A stretch of 64,000 bases of DNA from positions 1 through 64,000 of the forward strand of contig SVOA01000004.1 in assembly GCA_015066635.1 (NCBI GenBank). Direction: 5' to 3'. This document shows positions 44,964-54,702 of the stretch, piece by piece. Each line of letters begins with the position of its first letter. Positions within the stretch are counted from its first letter, which is position 1. This DNA comes from Oscillospiraceae bacterium. GTDB lineage: Bacteria > Bacillota > Clostridia > Oscillospirales > Acutalibacteraceae. Made by a program: the position numbers and the translations under genes. The notes under the pieces were generated by a model. That model did no database searches, had not been told where the DNA came from, and was given only the letters and a program-made list of their open reading frames with translations.

Positions 44964-46028
44964 ATGAAAACAAAAAGAATAATATCCTTATTTATGTGCC
45001 TTGTGATGAGTGTTTCGCTCTTTGCGTTTTTAGGTCTTAATTCATCGGCGGCAACATCCGTGCTCATACTTGCCTGCGACAAGATGTCGGCAAACGGAGG
45101 AGATAAGGTTACGCTTACGCTTTCCGTACCCGGAGGAATTTCGGGCATTGAGTGCAAGCTGAATTTTGATACAAATTATGTAAGCAATCTTTCCGTAAAG
45201 AACCTGACGGGCGATATGATAGTCAGCGGTTCGGACGGTAACGTTGCAAAGAATAACACCTACGGCAGAGTTAAGTGCGTTTACGCGGGCAAAGCTATTT
45301 CGGCAAGAGACGCCTTTACTGCCGAGTTCACTGTTAAAAAGCCCTTCAGCGATTACAGAACGGTCTTTTCCGCAGAGGTTACGGAAGCCACCGATTCCGA
45401 AGAAAGGGTATGCTTTGTCAGCAACCACAGAATTATCTGCTTCCCCGACATAAATATTAAACTTAAAACAACCGCAGAGGAGTTTGAAAAGAGCAAGCCC
45501 TGGTATTACAATGCGGTTGAGTATGTTGCGGTAAGACTTTATATAAACGGCTATCAGAACGGCAATTTCGGACCTTCGGACAACCTTCAGAGGCAGGACT
45601 TTGTCGTTATACTTGCCAATATTGTCGGCGCAGACCTGTCGGGCTATAAGACCTGCAAGCTTACGGATGTGGATATGGGCGCGTACTACGGCAAGGCAGT
45701 TGCCTGGGCGGTGGATAACGGAATTATTTCCGGCTATCAGAACGGAAAATTCGGCGTAGGCGACCCGATAACAAGAGAGCAGGTTGCGACTATTCTTTAT
45801 AAGTATAAGAATTCTCCCGAGGTCGATAACGTTGAAAAAACTCTTGCGTCCTTTACTTCGGACGGCGATAAGATAAGCGATTTTGCGAGAACACCCATTG
45901 CGTGGGCAGTTCAAAACGGCGTTATGAAAGGCAAAAACACAACCACAATGGCGCCCGGCAATACAGCCGCAAGAGCGGAAATTGCCACTATGGTAATGAA
46001 TATGGACAAGAACGGTATGTTCAAATAA
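44964..46028 (+). CDS. Secreted cohesin-like domain + SLH domain protein
   Basis: ATG 44964 after GGGAGGA; signal peptide MKTKRIISLFMCLVMSVSLFAFLGLNSSAA; cohesin-like SANGGDKVTLTLSVPGGISGIECKLNFDTNYVSNLSVKNLTGDMIVSG...; SLH motifs YINGYQNGNFGPSDNLQRQDFVVILANI, AYYGKAVAWAVDNGIISGYQNGKFGVGDPITREQVATILYKY. Confidence 0.85.
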   Translation: MKTKRIISLFMCLVMSVSLFAFLGLNSSAATSVLILACDKMSANGGDKVTLTLSVPGGISGIECKLNFDTNYVSNLSVKNLTGDMIVSGSDGNVAKNNTYGRVKCVYAGKAISARDAFTAEFTVKKPFSDYRTVFSAEVTEATDSEERVCFVSNHRIICFPDINIKLKTTAEEFEKSKPWYYNAVEYVAVRLYINGYQNGNFGPSDNLQRQDFVVILANIVGADLSGYKTCKLTDVDMGAYYGKAVAWAVDNGIISGYQNGKFGVGDPITREQVATILYKYKNSPEVDNVEKTLASFTSDGDKISDFARTPIAWAVQNGVMKGKNTTTMAPGNTAARAEIATMVMNMDKNGMFK

Positions 46029-46044
46029 TAATTAAGCATAATAA

Positions 46045-46070
46045 AAAGGCGAGTTGTAAAACTCGCCTTT
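46045..46070. terminator. Bidirectional terminator between convergent genes
   Basis: AAAGGCGAGTTGTAAAACTCGCCTTT flanked by A and T runs. Confidence 0.85.
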
Positions 46071-46083
46071 ATTTATTCTTTTA

Positions 46084-46824
46084 TCAGCCCTCGTAATCGT
46101 CCTCGTTCTCCCAGTTGTGGAAAACCTCCTGGATGTCGTCGTTGTCCTCAAACATCTCGAGCATTCTGCCCATATTGTTGATGTCATCGGGGTTGTCGAG
46201 TCTTGTGTAGGTAGAGGGAACATACTCAACCTCAGCCGAGAGGAATTTATATCCCTTTGCCTCAAGGTCATCTCTGACAGCGCCTAAATCTGCGGGCTCT
46301 GTGCGGACGTCAAATACTTCACCGTCGGTAATGAAGTCCACGGCGCCTGCCTCAAGAGCGTCCTCCATAAGCTTGTCCTCGTCAATGTCCTCTTTGTCAA
46401 TAATGATTACGCCCTGACGGCTGAACATAAACGAAACACAGCCCGTTTGACCCATATTGCCGCCGAACTTGTCAAAGTAATGGCGTACGTCGCCTGCGGT
46501 ACGGTTGCGGTTGTCGGTAAGAGCCTCAACTATAACCGCGATACCCGAAGGACCGTAGCCCTCGTAGGTAATGCTCTCGTAATTATCGGTGTTGCCGTCG
46601 CCTGCGGCCTTTTTAATAATTCTCTCAATATTGTCATTGGGAACGTTAGCGGCTTTTGCCTTTGCAATAATGTCCTTGAGCTTTGAGTTACCCGCAGGGT
46701 CGGGACCTCCCTCACGAACCGCAACGGCTATCTCTCTGCCGATTTTTGTAAAGACCTTTGCTCTGGCATTATCGGTCTTTTCTTTTTTTCTCTTAATTGT
46801 ACTCCATTTTGAGTGTCCTGACAT
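46084..46824 (-). CDS. yebC: YebC/PmpR family transcriptional/translation factor
   Basis: Preferred start 46824 (MSGHSKWSTIKRKKEKTDNARAKVFTKIGREI); track start 46866 is upstream. Confidence 0.95.
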   Translation of the reverse strand: MSGHSKWSTIKRKKEKTDNARAKVFTKIGREIAVAVREGGPDPAGNSKLKDIIAKAKAANVPNDNIERIIKKAAGDGNTDNYESITYEGYGPSGIAVIVEALTDNRNRTAGDVRHYFDKFGGNMGQTGCVSFMFSRQGVIIIDKEDIDEDKLMEDALEAGAVDFITDGEVFDVRTEPADLGAVRDDLEAKGYKFLSAEVEYVPSTYTRLDNPDDINNMGRMLEMFEDNDDIQEVFHNWENEDDYEG

Positions 46825-46897
46825 AATTTCACCCTCTATAAAAATTTCCGCTGAATATTTTAGCATAGCCTGACGGAATTATCAAGCATATATTAAC

Positions 46898-47140
46898 TTA
46901 CGCCTCAAAGTTTTCAAGCGCGTTGAGAACTGCCTGCCCGTTGTACTCTGTAGTCGGCGCAGGGGAGTCGGCTGTTTTCTGCCCGTGAATTGCGACAATG
47001 GCTATAAAAACGGCAAACAGTACAACTATGACGGCAACCATTACGATACCGATAATATTTGCCTTTTTCTCGGTCTTTTTCTGCTCGGCTTTTGACGGAG
47101 CCGTCTTTGCCTTGCCCGATTTCTTTTTTGACTTTGACAT
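46898..47140 (-). CDS. Small single-pass membrane protein, unknown function
   Basis: 80 aa; Lys-rich N-terminus plus TM IIGIVMVAVIVVLFAVFIAIVAIHG. Confidence 0.65.
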   Translation of the reverse strand: MSKSKKKSGKAKTAPSKAEQKKTEKKANIIGIVMVAVIVVLFAVFIAIVAIHGQKTADSPAPTTEYNGQAVLNALENFEA

Positions 47141-47255
47141 TATTTCACCTTCTGAAAAAATAATGGAACGCTATTATTTTATCATTACGGGGACTGCTTG
47201 GCAAGTTTTTTTGTATTCGTTTACTTTTTAATATAATTATGGTAAAATATATTTT

Positions 47256-48002
47256 ATGAAAAAAACAGAACTTCTGACAAACGAACATATTGAAACTCTC
47301 GGCAACGGCACTTCCGTCATTGTCTCGCCCGAGCATACCTTCGGCACGGACGCCATGCTGCTGGCTTATTTCGCGCAGCCTAAAAAGAACTGTACCGCCT
47401 GCGATTTCGGTACGGGCTGCGGGATAATTCCTTTTCTGTGGGCAAGGGACGGACTGTGTAAAAAGATACTCGGCGTAGAGATTCAGGAGCAGGGATATAA
47501 TCAGTTTGTCAGGGGAATTGAGCTGAATTCTCTCTCAGACAAGGTTACGGCGCTGAATTGCGACCTTCGGGAACTCAAGGGCAAAGCCGACTTCGGCGTG
47601 TTTGACCTCGTTACAATGAATCCGCCGTATAAAAAGGAAAACGCGGGAATTATCAGCGAAAAGCAAAATGAGAAAATTGCCCGTCATGAAACGCTGTGCA
47701 ACTTTGACGGAATTTGTGCGACGGCTTCGTCGCTGCTGAAGTTTTCGGGCAGGTTTTGTATCTGTATACGTCCCGAGAGAATGTTTGAAATGATGGAAAC
47801 TATGGCGCGGTATAAACTTGAGCCTAAAAGACTCCGCCTTGTTGTCAGCCGTGAGGGAGAGAAGCCCTGGCTGTGTCTTATTGAGGCAAGACTCGGAGGA
47901 AAAACGGGTATGACAGTTGAAAACAGTTTTATTCTCTACGGTGCAGACGGACGATATACGGACGAGATGAATTCGCTTTTGCGCGAGTACAGGGAGGAAT
48001 AA
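47256..48002 (+). CDS. tRNA1(Val) (adenine(37)-N6)-methyltransferase-like SAM-dependent methyltransferase
   Basis: 248 aa; VIVSPEHTFGTDAMLLAYFA, DFGTGCGIIPFLWA, DLVTMNPPYKK. Confidence 0.88.
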   Translation: MKKTELLTNEHIETLGNGTSVIVSPEHTFGTDAMLLAYFAQPKKNCTACDFGTGCGIIPFLWARDGLCKKILGVEIQEQGYNQFVRGIELNSLSDKVTALNCDLRELKGKADFGVFDLVTMNPPYKKENAGIISEKQNEKIARHETLCNFDGICATASSLLKFSGRFCICIRPERMFEMMETMARYKLEPKRLRLVVSREGEKPWLCLIEARLGGKTGMTVENSFILYGADGRYTDEMNSLLREYREE

Positions 48003-48003
48003 T

Positions 48004-48831
48004 ATGGCAGGAATTTTATATGTTGTCGGCACGCCGATAGGAAATTTGTCGGACCTCTCTGCAAGAGCGCTTAAAACTCTTGAGGACTGCGATTTTATTG
48101 CGGCTGAGGACACAAGGGTTACTTTAAAGCTATTAAATCACTTCGGTATTAAAAAGCCGATGATAAGCTATTTTGAGCACAATAAGAGAGAAAAGGGCGA
48201 GATAATTGTAAACAGAATTGCCGCGGGGGAAAACTGTGCGATAGTTACAGATGCGGGTATGCCCGCCATTTCGGATCCCGGCGAGGACTTGGTATATCTA
48301 TGCCACGAGAGAGGAATAAAGGTAGAGTCCGTACCCGGTCCTACGGCATTTGCAACGGCTCTCGCCGTATCGGGTATGCCGAGCGGCAGATTTACCTTTG
48401 AGGGCTTTTTAAGCGTCAACAAGCCGAGCAGAAAAGCGCATCTTGAAGAATTGAAGGACGAAAAGAGGACGATGATTTTTTACGAGGCTCCGCATAAGCT
48501 GACGGCGACGCTCGGAGATTTGTATTCGGTATTCGGCGATCGCAGAGCAGCGCTTGTAAAGGAGCTTACAAAAATTCACGAAACCGTTGAGAGAACTACT
48601 CTCGGCGCGGCATTTGAAAAATACCAAAGCGAAACCCCAAAGGGAGAATTCGTTATAATAGTTGACGGAAAAAAAGAGGAAACCGCGGATTATACTCTTG
48701 AACAGGCGGTTAAGCTTGCAAGAGAACTGACGGACGGAGGTATGCCTATAAACGAGGCGGCAAAGTCCGCGGCTAAGGAAACAAAATTCAAAAAAAGCGA
48801 CATATATAAACAGCTTCTGGAGGACAAATAA
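48004..48831 (+). CDS. rsmI: 16S rRNA (cytidine(1402)-2'-O)-methyltransferase
   Basis: 275 aa; LYVVGTPIGNLSDLSARALKTLEDCDFIAAEDTR, VTDAGMPAISDPG, VPGPTAFATALAVSGMPSGRFTFEGFL. Confidence 0.97.
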   Translation: MAGILYVVGTPIGNLSDLSARALKTLEDCDFIAAEDTRVTLKLLNHFGIKKPMISYFEHNKREKGEIIVNRIAAGENCAIVTDAGMPAISDPGEDLVYLCHERGIKVESVPGPTAFATALAVSGMPSGRFTFEGFLSVNKPSRKAHLEELKDEKRTMIFYEAPHKLTATLGDLYSVFGDRRAALVKELTKIHETVERTTLGAAFEKYQSETPKGEFVIIVDGKKEETADYTLEQAVKLARELTDGGMPINEAAKSAAKETKFKKSDIYKQLLEDK

Positions 48832-49427
48832 TGGAGTATTGGTATTTGTGGCTGATATTTGCGGTGCTTGTCATTGTTACGGCGGTTGTGATAGTTTTTG
48901 CCTCGAGGGCTGTTTCCTCGCATAACGCCGAAACGCGCAGGATGTATGCTGAAATCGACAGATTAAAGAAGTTAAAGGATAAGTATAAAAATCTTGACAG
49001 AGACCTCGCTTTGTCATCGGAACCCGCAGAACTGCTTGAGGGCGTTAACGCCGTACTGCAGGCAAAAATAGAGGGCGCAGAAAACGCTGAGGCGGAGTTC
49101 GACACTTTCGGCGAGGAGGCAAAGAACCTCTATACTCTTAAATACTTTCTCGAGGACAGCTCCCGAGCGCTTTCGTTTTTCTTTAAAAATAACGGCGCCG
49201 TCCTTACAAAAAGGGCAGTGCCGTCGCTTGAAGCTATAGGATATACGGATATTCTGGACACCGTTAAGAGGCAGTCCGAAATGTACGATTCCGATAACGA
49301 AGACGTTTCGCTGGATTATAAAGAGGCGGAAAACCTCGATAACGAATTCAGAATCAGATTTTCGGAAACGGAATTTCTGAACTCGGTCAAGCAGTATATA
49401 TGTCAATGCACCGACAGACTATTCTGA
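48831..49427 (+). CDS. Membrane-anchored protein with coiled-coil, unknown function
   Basis: 198 aa; N-terminal TM YLWLIFAVLVIVTAVVIVFASRAV, start overlaps the rsmI stop. Confidence 0.75.
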   Translation: MEYWYLWLIFAVLVIVTAVVIVFASRAVSSHNAETRRMYAEIDRLKKLKDKYKNLDRDLALSSEPAELLEGVNAVLQAKIEGAENAEAEFDTFGEEAKNLYTLKYFLEDSSRALSFFFKNNGAVLTKRAVPSLEAIGYTDILDTVKRQSEMYDSDNEDVSLDYKEAENLDNEFRIRFSETEFLNSVKQYICQCTDRLF

Positions 49428-50036
49428 CGGGGTTTGAGTAATTACAAGCGCATTTTTGCGTATGATTTTTTCGGCCTCATCAATTACGGTTTTGACGCAC
49501 TGCGGCTCAATGGGTTTTTTGCTCTTTTTGGGGTCGGAGTCCGAAACAATGCTTCTCGATATGATTTCGGTCATAGCTTTTGCCATTGCCGAGGCGTTGT
49601 CGAGAGGATAGCTTATCCAGGACTTCGGAATATTGCCCGACCTTACGGCGAGAACGGAAAGACTGTAAATTGACACGGCAAAGTAATTTTTAATCAAATC
49701 TCTTTTGCCGACGCCGAGATTTTCAAAGAAAGCGTCAAGCATAGCCGCGGCACGGAAAAGAGTGCTTGTGCGGAATTCGGAGTCCGACTTGATGTCCTGA
49801 CGGTCAAATTCCTCGTGTACGGTATGACCCGTATCGCTTATACCTATAAGATAGTCGCTGCTTACGTCATAATATGCAGACGCTCTTGCAAGGAAGTCAA
49901 GTCCGCATTCTCTGATGCCCTTTTCATAGTGAGAGAGCAGAGCCTGAGAAACTCCGAGATTTTCGGCGGCTTCCTTCTGACTGACGCCCTTCTTACGGCG
50001 CAGTTCAAGCATTCTCTGTGCAAATATCATTTCCAT
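49419..50036 (-). CDS. XRE-family helix-turn-helix regulator
   Basis: 205 aa; MLELRRKKGVSQKEAAENLGVSQALLSHYEKGIRECGLDFLARASAYYDVSSDYLIGIS. Confidence 0.92.
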   Translation of the reverse strand: MEMIFAQRMLELRRKKGVSQKEAAENLGVSQALLSHYEKGIRECGLDFLARASAYYDVSSDYLIGISDTGHTVHEEFDRQDIKSDSEFRTSTLFRAAAMLDAFFENLGVGKRDLIKNYFAVSIYSLSVLAVRSGNIPKSWISYPLDNASAMAKAMTEIISRSIVSDSDPKKSKKPIEPQCVKTVIDEAEKIIRKNALVITQTPSE

Positions 50037-50129
50037 AAAATCACATCCTATACAAATTGTATATTTATTTTACAACTGTTTTTACAAAAAGTATATTGAA
50101 AATAATCACAAATCTTCAGGAGATATATT

Positions 50130-50870
50130 ATGAAAACGTACAAAATTCATCTTATCCGGCACGCTATGATTGAGGGCAGCGAGGACGGGAAATATATCGG
50201 TCAGACCGACGTTCCCGCAAGCGAGCAGGGACTTGCGCAAATAAGGAGTCTTATGGATGAAAATGAGGGATATCCCTATGCGGAGGTAGTTATTTCAAGC
50301 CCGCTTAAACGCTGTATCCAGACCGCAAAGCTCATATATCCAAACAAGGAACCCGTTATTATTAACGAGCTTACGGAATATGACTTCGGAGATTTTGAGG
50401 GCTGTACTGCGGACGAGCTTAAAGACCTTGATACCTTTAAAAATTGGATTTCGGGCGCAGACCCCGATGAGCCCGTGCCCTTTGGCGAGAGTCAGACACA
50501 GTTCAACAAAAGAATATGTACGGCTTTTATTAAAATAGTTGACGGAATAATTCAGTCGGGAGTGGAGAGCACGGCAGTTTTTACACACGGCGGTATCATT
50601 ATGAGTCTTATGGCGGCGTTTGCGCTTCCCGAGGCACCCGCGCATGAGTGGCTGACTCCGAACGGCTGCGGATATACGCTCAGAATTGACCCGACGGTAT
50701 GGCGTATGGGACAGAAAATAGAGGCGTTTGCCGAGTGTCCGCCCATACCTCAGCAGATAGACGCGGAGAGGGCAATGTGGGACACCTTTGATTTTGACCC
50801 GGATAATGACGACTACGATATAAGCGAGCTTATAGACGATTATACTGATTACGAAAATAAAGATTTTTAG
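50130..50870 (+). CDS. Histidine phosphatase family protein
   Basis: 246 aa; IHLIRHAMIEGSEDGKYIGQTDVPASEQG, VISSPLKRCIQTA, VFTHGGIIMSLM. Confidence 0.93.
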   Translation: MKTYKIHLIRHAMIEGSEDGKYIGQTDVPASEQGLAQIRSLMDENEGYPYAEVVISSPLKRCIQTAKLIYPNKEPVIINELTEYDFGDFEGCTADELKDLDTFKNWISGADPDEPVPFGESQTQFNKRICTAFIKIVDGIIQSGVESTAVFTHGGIIMSLMAAFALPEAPAHEWLTPNGCGYTLRIDPTVWRMGQKIEAFAECPPIPQQIDAERAMWDTFDFDPDNDDYDISELIDDYTDYENKDF

Positions 50871-50881
50871 GAGCGCAGATT

Positions 50882-51688
50882 ATGAAAAGCAAAACGAAAA
50901 ACTACACCAAAAAAGGACAGTTTATCAAGGCGTCGGTTCTGTCGGTAATAATACCGGCGATATTATCCTTTTCTCTGTCCACGATATTCGCCTACATACC
51001 CGTATTTGTAACGTCGCCGTTTTTCTCGGGCAAAGCATTTGCGCTGATTTCCGAGTTTATTACAACCTTCGGCGCACTCGGCATTAGTTATTTTTTAACT
51101 AAATACTGGTATTCAAACGCCTTTGAAAGACTCGGCAAGACCGACTTTTTAAAGTGTTTCCTTATGTTCTTTGCGATTTTTAAGGCTATGGCGGAAATAC
51201 TCAACGTGCTTTTTGAAAATCTCGGTTATGTTATACTCGAGTGGAATATTACCTCGGGCGAGAAAACCACGGTTGATGTTGTCAACAGCAAATTCATAAC
51301 CGCAACGATTATATCGAAATCTGTTACTCTTGCGGCGACAGTAGTTATGCTGGTGCTTATTTTCTATACCGTTTACGAGGTTATTGACAAGGCTCCCGCA
51401 AAGAGCTTCAAGGCGTTTTCGGTAATCTTTCCTATTTCCTTTGCGGCGGCGTTTATACTCAGTCTTGTATGGGGAATCCATATAGGCAACGCCGCTTCGT
51501 CTCTTGTATATACTCTTGCAACGGTGCTTCTGAGCGGAGTTTATCTGTCAATGTTTACCGTCAGGGTTAAGGGACACGGTAACGCAGACGCAAAGGACGA
51601 GCTTAAAACCAATCCTCTCATTTTTATTGCTGCGGTGCTTATAGTATTTCCTGCGGCGTCAATTATTTACAAGCTGCTTGCAGTTTAA
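50882..51688 (+). CDS. Multi-pass membrane protein of unknown function
   Basis: 268 aa with about 6 hydrophobic segments. Confidence 0.75.
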   Translation: MKSKTKNYTKKGQFIKASVLSVIIPAILSFSLSTIFAYIPVFVTSPFFSGKAFALISEFITTFGALGISYFLTKYWYSNAFERLGKTDFLKCFLMFFAIFKAMAEILNVLFENLGYVILEWNITSGEKTTVDVVNSKFITATIISKSVTLAATVVMLVLIFYTVYEVIDKAPAKSFKAFSVIFPISFAAAFILSLVWGIHIGNAASSLVYTLATVLLSGVYLSMFTVRVKGHGNADAKDELKTNPLIFIAAVLIVFPAASIIYKLLAV

Positions 51689-51701
51689 AGAAGTATATAT
51701 T

Positions 51702-51733
51702 CAGCGCTTAACGGTCTGTTCCGTTAAGCGCTG
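51702..51733. terminator. Bidirectional terminator
   Basis: CAGCGCTTAACGG-TCTGTT-CCGTTAAGCGCTG followed by TTTTTAT. Confidence 0.85.
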
Positions 51734-52487
51734 TTTTTATTATAAGGGAGTCGGATTGGCGGAAATAGGGGAATACAAACCATACGGGAAAAATGAGTAT
51801 GCACGGCAGAAACCACATAAAGAAGCTGAGTCTGAAATCGGCAAGCCGAAACGAGCAGTATCCCGAGCGCTCGGAAGCGGTCCGCAGAAGCTGACGCAGT
51901 TTAATGCTTTTATCTTCTGTAAGCAGTGCGTTTACAAATGAAAGTTTTGCGCTCATTACAAGTGAAAAATAAATTCCCGACAGAAAGAGCGTAATAAGCA
52001 TTATTGTATTTATGACAAAAAGAATAATATCCATAGCCGAGCGCCGAAGTTCTGCAAGAAAAATCGTCGAAAAAACGGCGCAGGGCAACTGAAAAAACAT
52101 AAAAACCGCAGAGCGGTAAAGAAACTTATAAACCGACAGATACAGTATTTTCAGCTGAAGTCTTATATCTGTCAGAACAAAAAAATCTCTGAATTTGTAA
52201 TTCCCGTCATTTCCGAGAAACCATCTGTCGCCGAGAAAGCCCGTTATAAAGAAATAATACAGACAGCAGACTGCCGCCGCAAAAAAGAGTATATATAAAA
52301 TGTGCTTTAAATATTCGGGATACAGAAGTTCCGTAAAGCGCGCAAGGTTTATGCCGAGATAAATAAAAACGGCAGACATCAGCAGAAGAATAACCCTTGA
52401 AGCCGTACAAAACAATGCAACCGCCGCCGCGCACGGAAAATTAAGACTTAATATGTTTCTCGCCTTCAGCTTGTAATTCTGCCTCAT
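51708..52487 (-). CDS. Multi-pass membrane protein of unknown function
   Basis: Preferred start 52487 (MRQNYKLKARNILSLNFPCAAAVALF); the track start 52577 would overlap the glmS promoter. Confidence 0.65.
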   Translation of the reverse strand: MRQNYKLKARNILSLNFPCAAAVALFCTASRVILLLMSAVFIYLGINLARFTELLYPEYLKHILYILFFAAAVCCLYYFFITGFLGDRWFLGNDGNYKFRDFFVLTDIRLQLKILYLSVYKFLYRSAVFMFFQLPCAVFSTIFLAELRRSAMDIILFVINTIMLITLFLSGIYFSLVMSAKLSFVNALLTEDKSIKLRQLLRTASERSGYCSFRLADFRLSFFMWFLPCILIFPVWFVFPYFRQSDSLIIKTALNGTDR

Positions 52488-52560
52488 AAAAACCACCCGA
52501 AATAGTATCTGCACAAAATCGGTAATTATTGGCTTTTGTGTTCTGTTAACATTTGTCAGG

Positions 52561-52589
52561 TTGACTTTTGAATACAAAAAGGGTATAAT
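52561..52589 (+). promoter_or_regulatory. Sigma-A-type promoter of glmS
   Basis: TTGACT (52561-52566), 17-nt spacer, TATAAT (52584-52589). Confidence 0.8.
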
Positions 52590-52644
52590 TCTATTTGCGC
52601 CCGAAACGGCAAAGTTCGGCGCAGGGTTTGAAAATTCCCTTTAA

Positions 52645-52788
52645 AAATTAGCGCCGGGTCTGTCTTAAAAGGCAGATGACGAGGAAGAAGTTATCGAAAA
52701 ATTCGGCGGATGCTTCTTATCCCATAAGTGCGGGGATACGGTATCGGAGTAAAAACTGTCGGCAACGGCAGAACAGAAGCCGATACAA
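52645..52788 (+). ncRNA. glmS ribozyme (GlcN6P-activated self-cleaving riboswitch)
   Basis: A|GCGCC cleavage context at 52650/52651, then GACGAGGAAGAAGTTATCGAAAAATTCGGCGGATGCTTC matching the glmS ribozyme core (GACGAGG...GUUUAUCGA...UUCGGCGGAUG), directly upstream of glmS. Confidence 0.95.
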
Positions 52789-52819
52789 TGCACAAATTTT
52801 TTTGTAAAGGAAAATTATT

Positions 52820-54646
52820 ATGTGCGGAATTGTAGGTTATATCGGAGGTAAAAGTGCGTCTCCCATACTTCTTGACGGACTTAAAAAGCTTGAGTACAGA
52901 GGTTATGACTCAGCCGGTATAGCGGTATTTGAAAACAACTCGGTGGAAATCTGCAAAACAAAGGGCAGAATAGCCGACCTTGAGAAAAAACTTGAGAGCG
53001 AGGGAGAGTTTTCCGGCTGTGTCGGAATAGGACACACAAGATGGGCTACTCACGGCGCTCCCGACGATATAAATGCTCATCCCCATAAGGGCGGAAACGG
53101 CAGAATTACGCTCGTTCACAACGGTATTATAGAAAACTATATCGAGCTTAAAATAATGCTTGAGCAGAAGGGCTATAAATTTGTATCGCAGACAGATACA
53201 GAGGTGCTTGCCCACCTGTTTGACTTCTTCTATAACGGCGACTCGCTTGAAGCTATGTCAAAGGTAATGAAGATGGTAAGAGGCTCTTATGCAACAGCGG
53301 TTCTTATCGAGGACAGACCCGATGAGATTATTGCCGCCCGTAAGGACAGCCCTCTTATAGTCGGTATAGGCGAGAACGAGAATTTCCTCGCTTCGGATAT
53401 TCCCGCAGTGCTGAAATATACCAGAGACTGCTATCTGCTCGACGACAATCAGATAGCCCTGCTTACAAAGGATACGATTAAGCTTTACGACATAAATCTT
53501 AACGAGGTTCACAAGGACGTCTATCACGTTACATGGGATGTTGAGGCGGCGGAAAAAGGCGGTTACGACCACTTTATGAAAAAGGAAATCGCCGAGCAGC
53601 CCAAGACTGTACGCGACACGCTTTCTCCGAGAATTAAGGACGGAAGGGTAGCGATAGACGAGCTGAGTCTTACGGATGAGGAAATAAAGAATATCGGCAC
53701 CATACACATTGTTGCCTGCGGAAGCGCATGGCACGTCGGAATGGCGGCGCGCTATATCATAGAGAAGCTTGCTCAGATTCCCTGCGAGGTTGACCTTGCA
53801 AGCGAATTCAGATACAGAAATCCCATTGTCAGACCCAATGACGTATGTATCGTCATTTCCCAGTCGGGCGAAACCGCCGACACGCTTGCGGCGCTTCGCG
53901 AGGCAAAGAGCAAAGGGGCAAAGGCAGTTTCAATAGTAAATGTCGTTGCGAGCACGATAGCGCGTGAATCCGATGATGTTATCTATACTATGGCAGGTCC
54001 CGAAATTGCCGTTGCCACGACAAAGGCGTTTTCTGCACAGCTTAATGTCGCTTACCTTCTCGCGATAAGATTTGCAAAGGCAAAGGGACTTATCGCTGAG
54101 CAGGACGAGAGAAAGCTCTGTGAGGATATGCTCAAACTCCCCGAGATTATAGAGAAACTTCTCGGTATGGACGACTTCCTCAAGGGACTTGCAAAGAAAT
54201 ATGTTGACTCAGAAAACGTATTCTTTATAGGCAGAGGACTTGACTACGCGATTTCGCTTGAAGGCTCGCTTAAACTTAAGGAGATTTCATATATTCACTC
54301 CGAGGCTTATGCGGCGGGAGAGTTAAAGCACGGTACGATTTCGCTTATCGAGGAGGGCACTCCCGTATTTGCCGTTGCAACACAGTCCGATTTGCTTGAG
54401 AAAACTCTCGGCAATATCAAGGAGGTCAAGGCAAGGGGAGCACAGGTTATCGCTCTTGTCGGAGAGAATCACAATGCGGCAGACGAATTTGCTGATGACA
54501 TTATCAGAGTACCCGAAATAAATGATATTCTGATGCCGTCGCTTACGGTTATACCGCTTCAGATTTTTGCTTACTATATGGCGCTCGGCAGAGGCTGCGA
54601 TGTCGATAAACCGAGAAACCTTGCAAAGAGCGTTACGGTTGAATAA
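52820..54646 (+). CDS. glmS: Glutamine--fructose-6-phosphate aminotransferase (isomerizing)
   Basis: 608 aa; MCGIVGYIGGKSASPILLDGLKKLEYRGYDSAG, C-terminal MALGRGCDVDKPRNLAKSVTVE. Confidence 0.98.
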   Translation: MCGIVGYIGGKSASPILLDGLKKLEYRGYDSAGIAVFENNSVEICKTKGRIADLEKKLESEGEFSGCVGIGHTRWATHGAPDDINAHPHKGGNGRITLVHNGIIENYIELKIMLEQKGYKFVSQTDTEVLAHLFDFFYNGDSLEAMSKVMKMVRGSYATAVLIEDRPDEIIAARKDSPLIVGIGENENFLASDIPAVLKYTRDCYLLDDNQIALLTKDTIKLYDINLNEVHKDVYHVTWDVEAAEKGGYDHFMKKEIAEQPKTVRDTLSPRIKDGRVAIDELSLTDEEIKNIGTIHIVACGSAWHVGMAARYIIEKLAQIPCEVDLASEFRYRNPIVRPNDVCIVISQSGETADTLAALREAKSKGAKAVSIVNVVASTIARESDDVIYTMAGPEIAVATTKAFSAQLNVAYLLAIRFAKAKGLIAEQDERKLCEDMLKLPEIIEKLLGMDDFLKGLAKKYVDSENVFFIGRGLDYAISLEGSLKLKEISYIHSEAYAAGELKHGTISLIEEGTPVFAVATQSDLLEKTLGNIKEVKARGAQVIALVGENHNAADEFADDIIRVPEINDILMPSLTVIPLQIFAYYMALGRGCDVDKPRNLAKSVTVE

Positions 54647-54660
54647 TTCACGATAATAAA

Positions 54661-54694
54661 AAAGAAGGTAACTTTTTCAAGTTACCTTCTTTTT
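54661..54694. terminator. Bidirectional terminator between glmS and hppA
   Basis: AAAGAAGGTAACTTTTTCAAGTTACCTTCTTT with flanking A/T runs. Confidence 0.9.
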
Positions 54695-54702
54695 TTTTAC
54701 TG

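Noticed and set aside
45042-45914. 290-aa minus-strand ORF
   Set aside because: Shadow of the cohesin-like/SLH gene, which has a signal peptide, RBS and recognisable domains.
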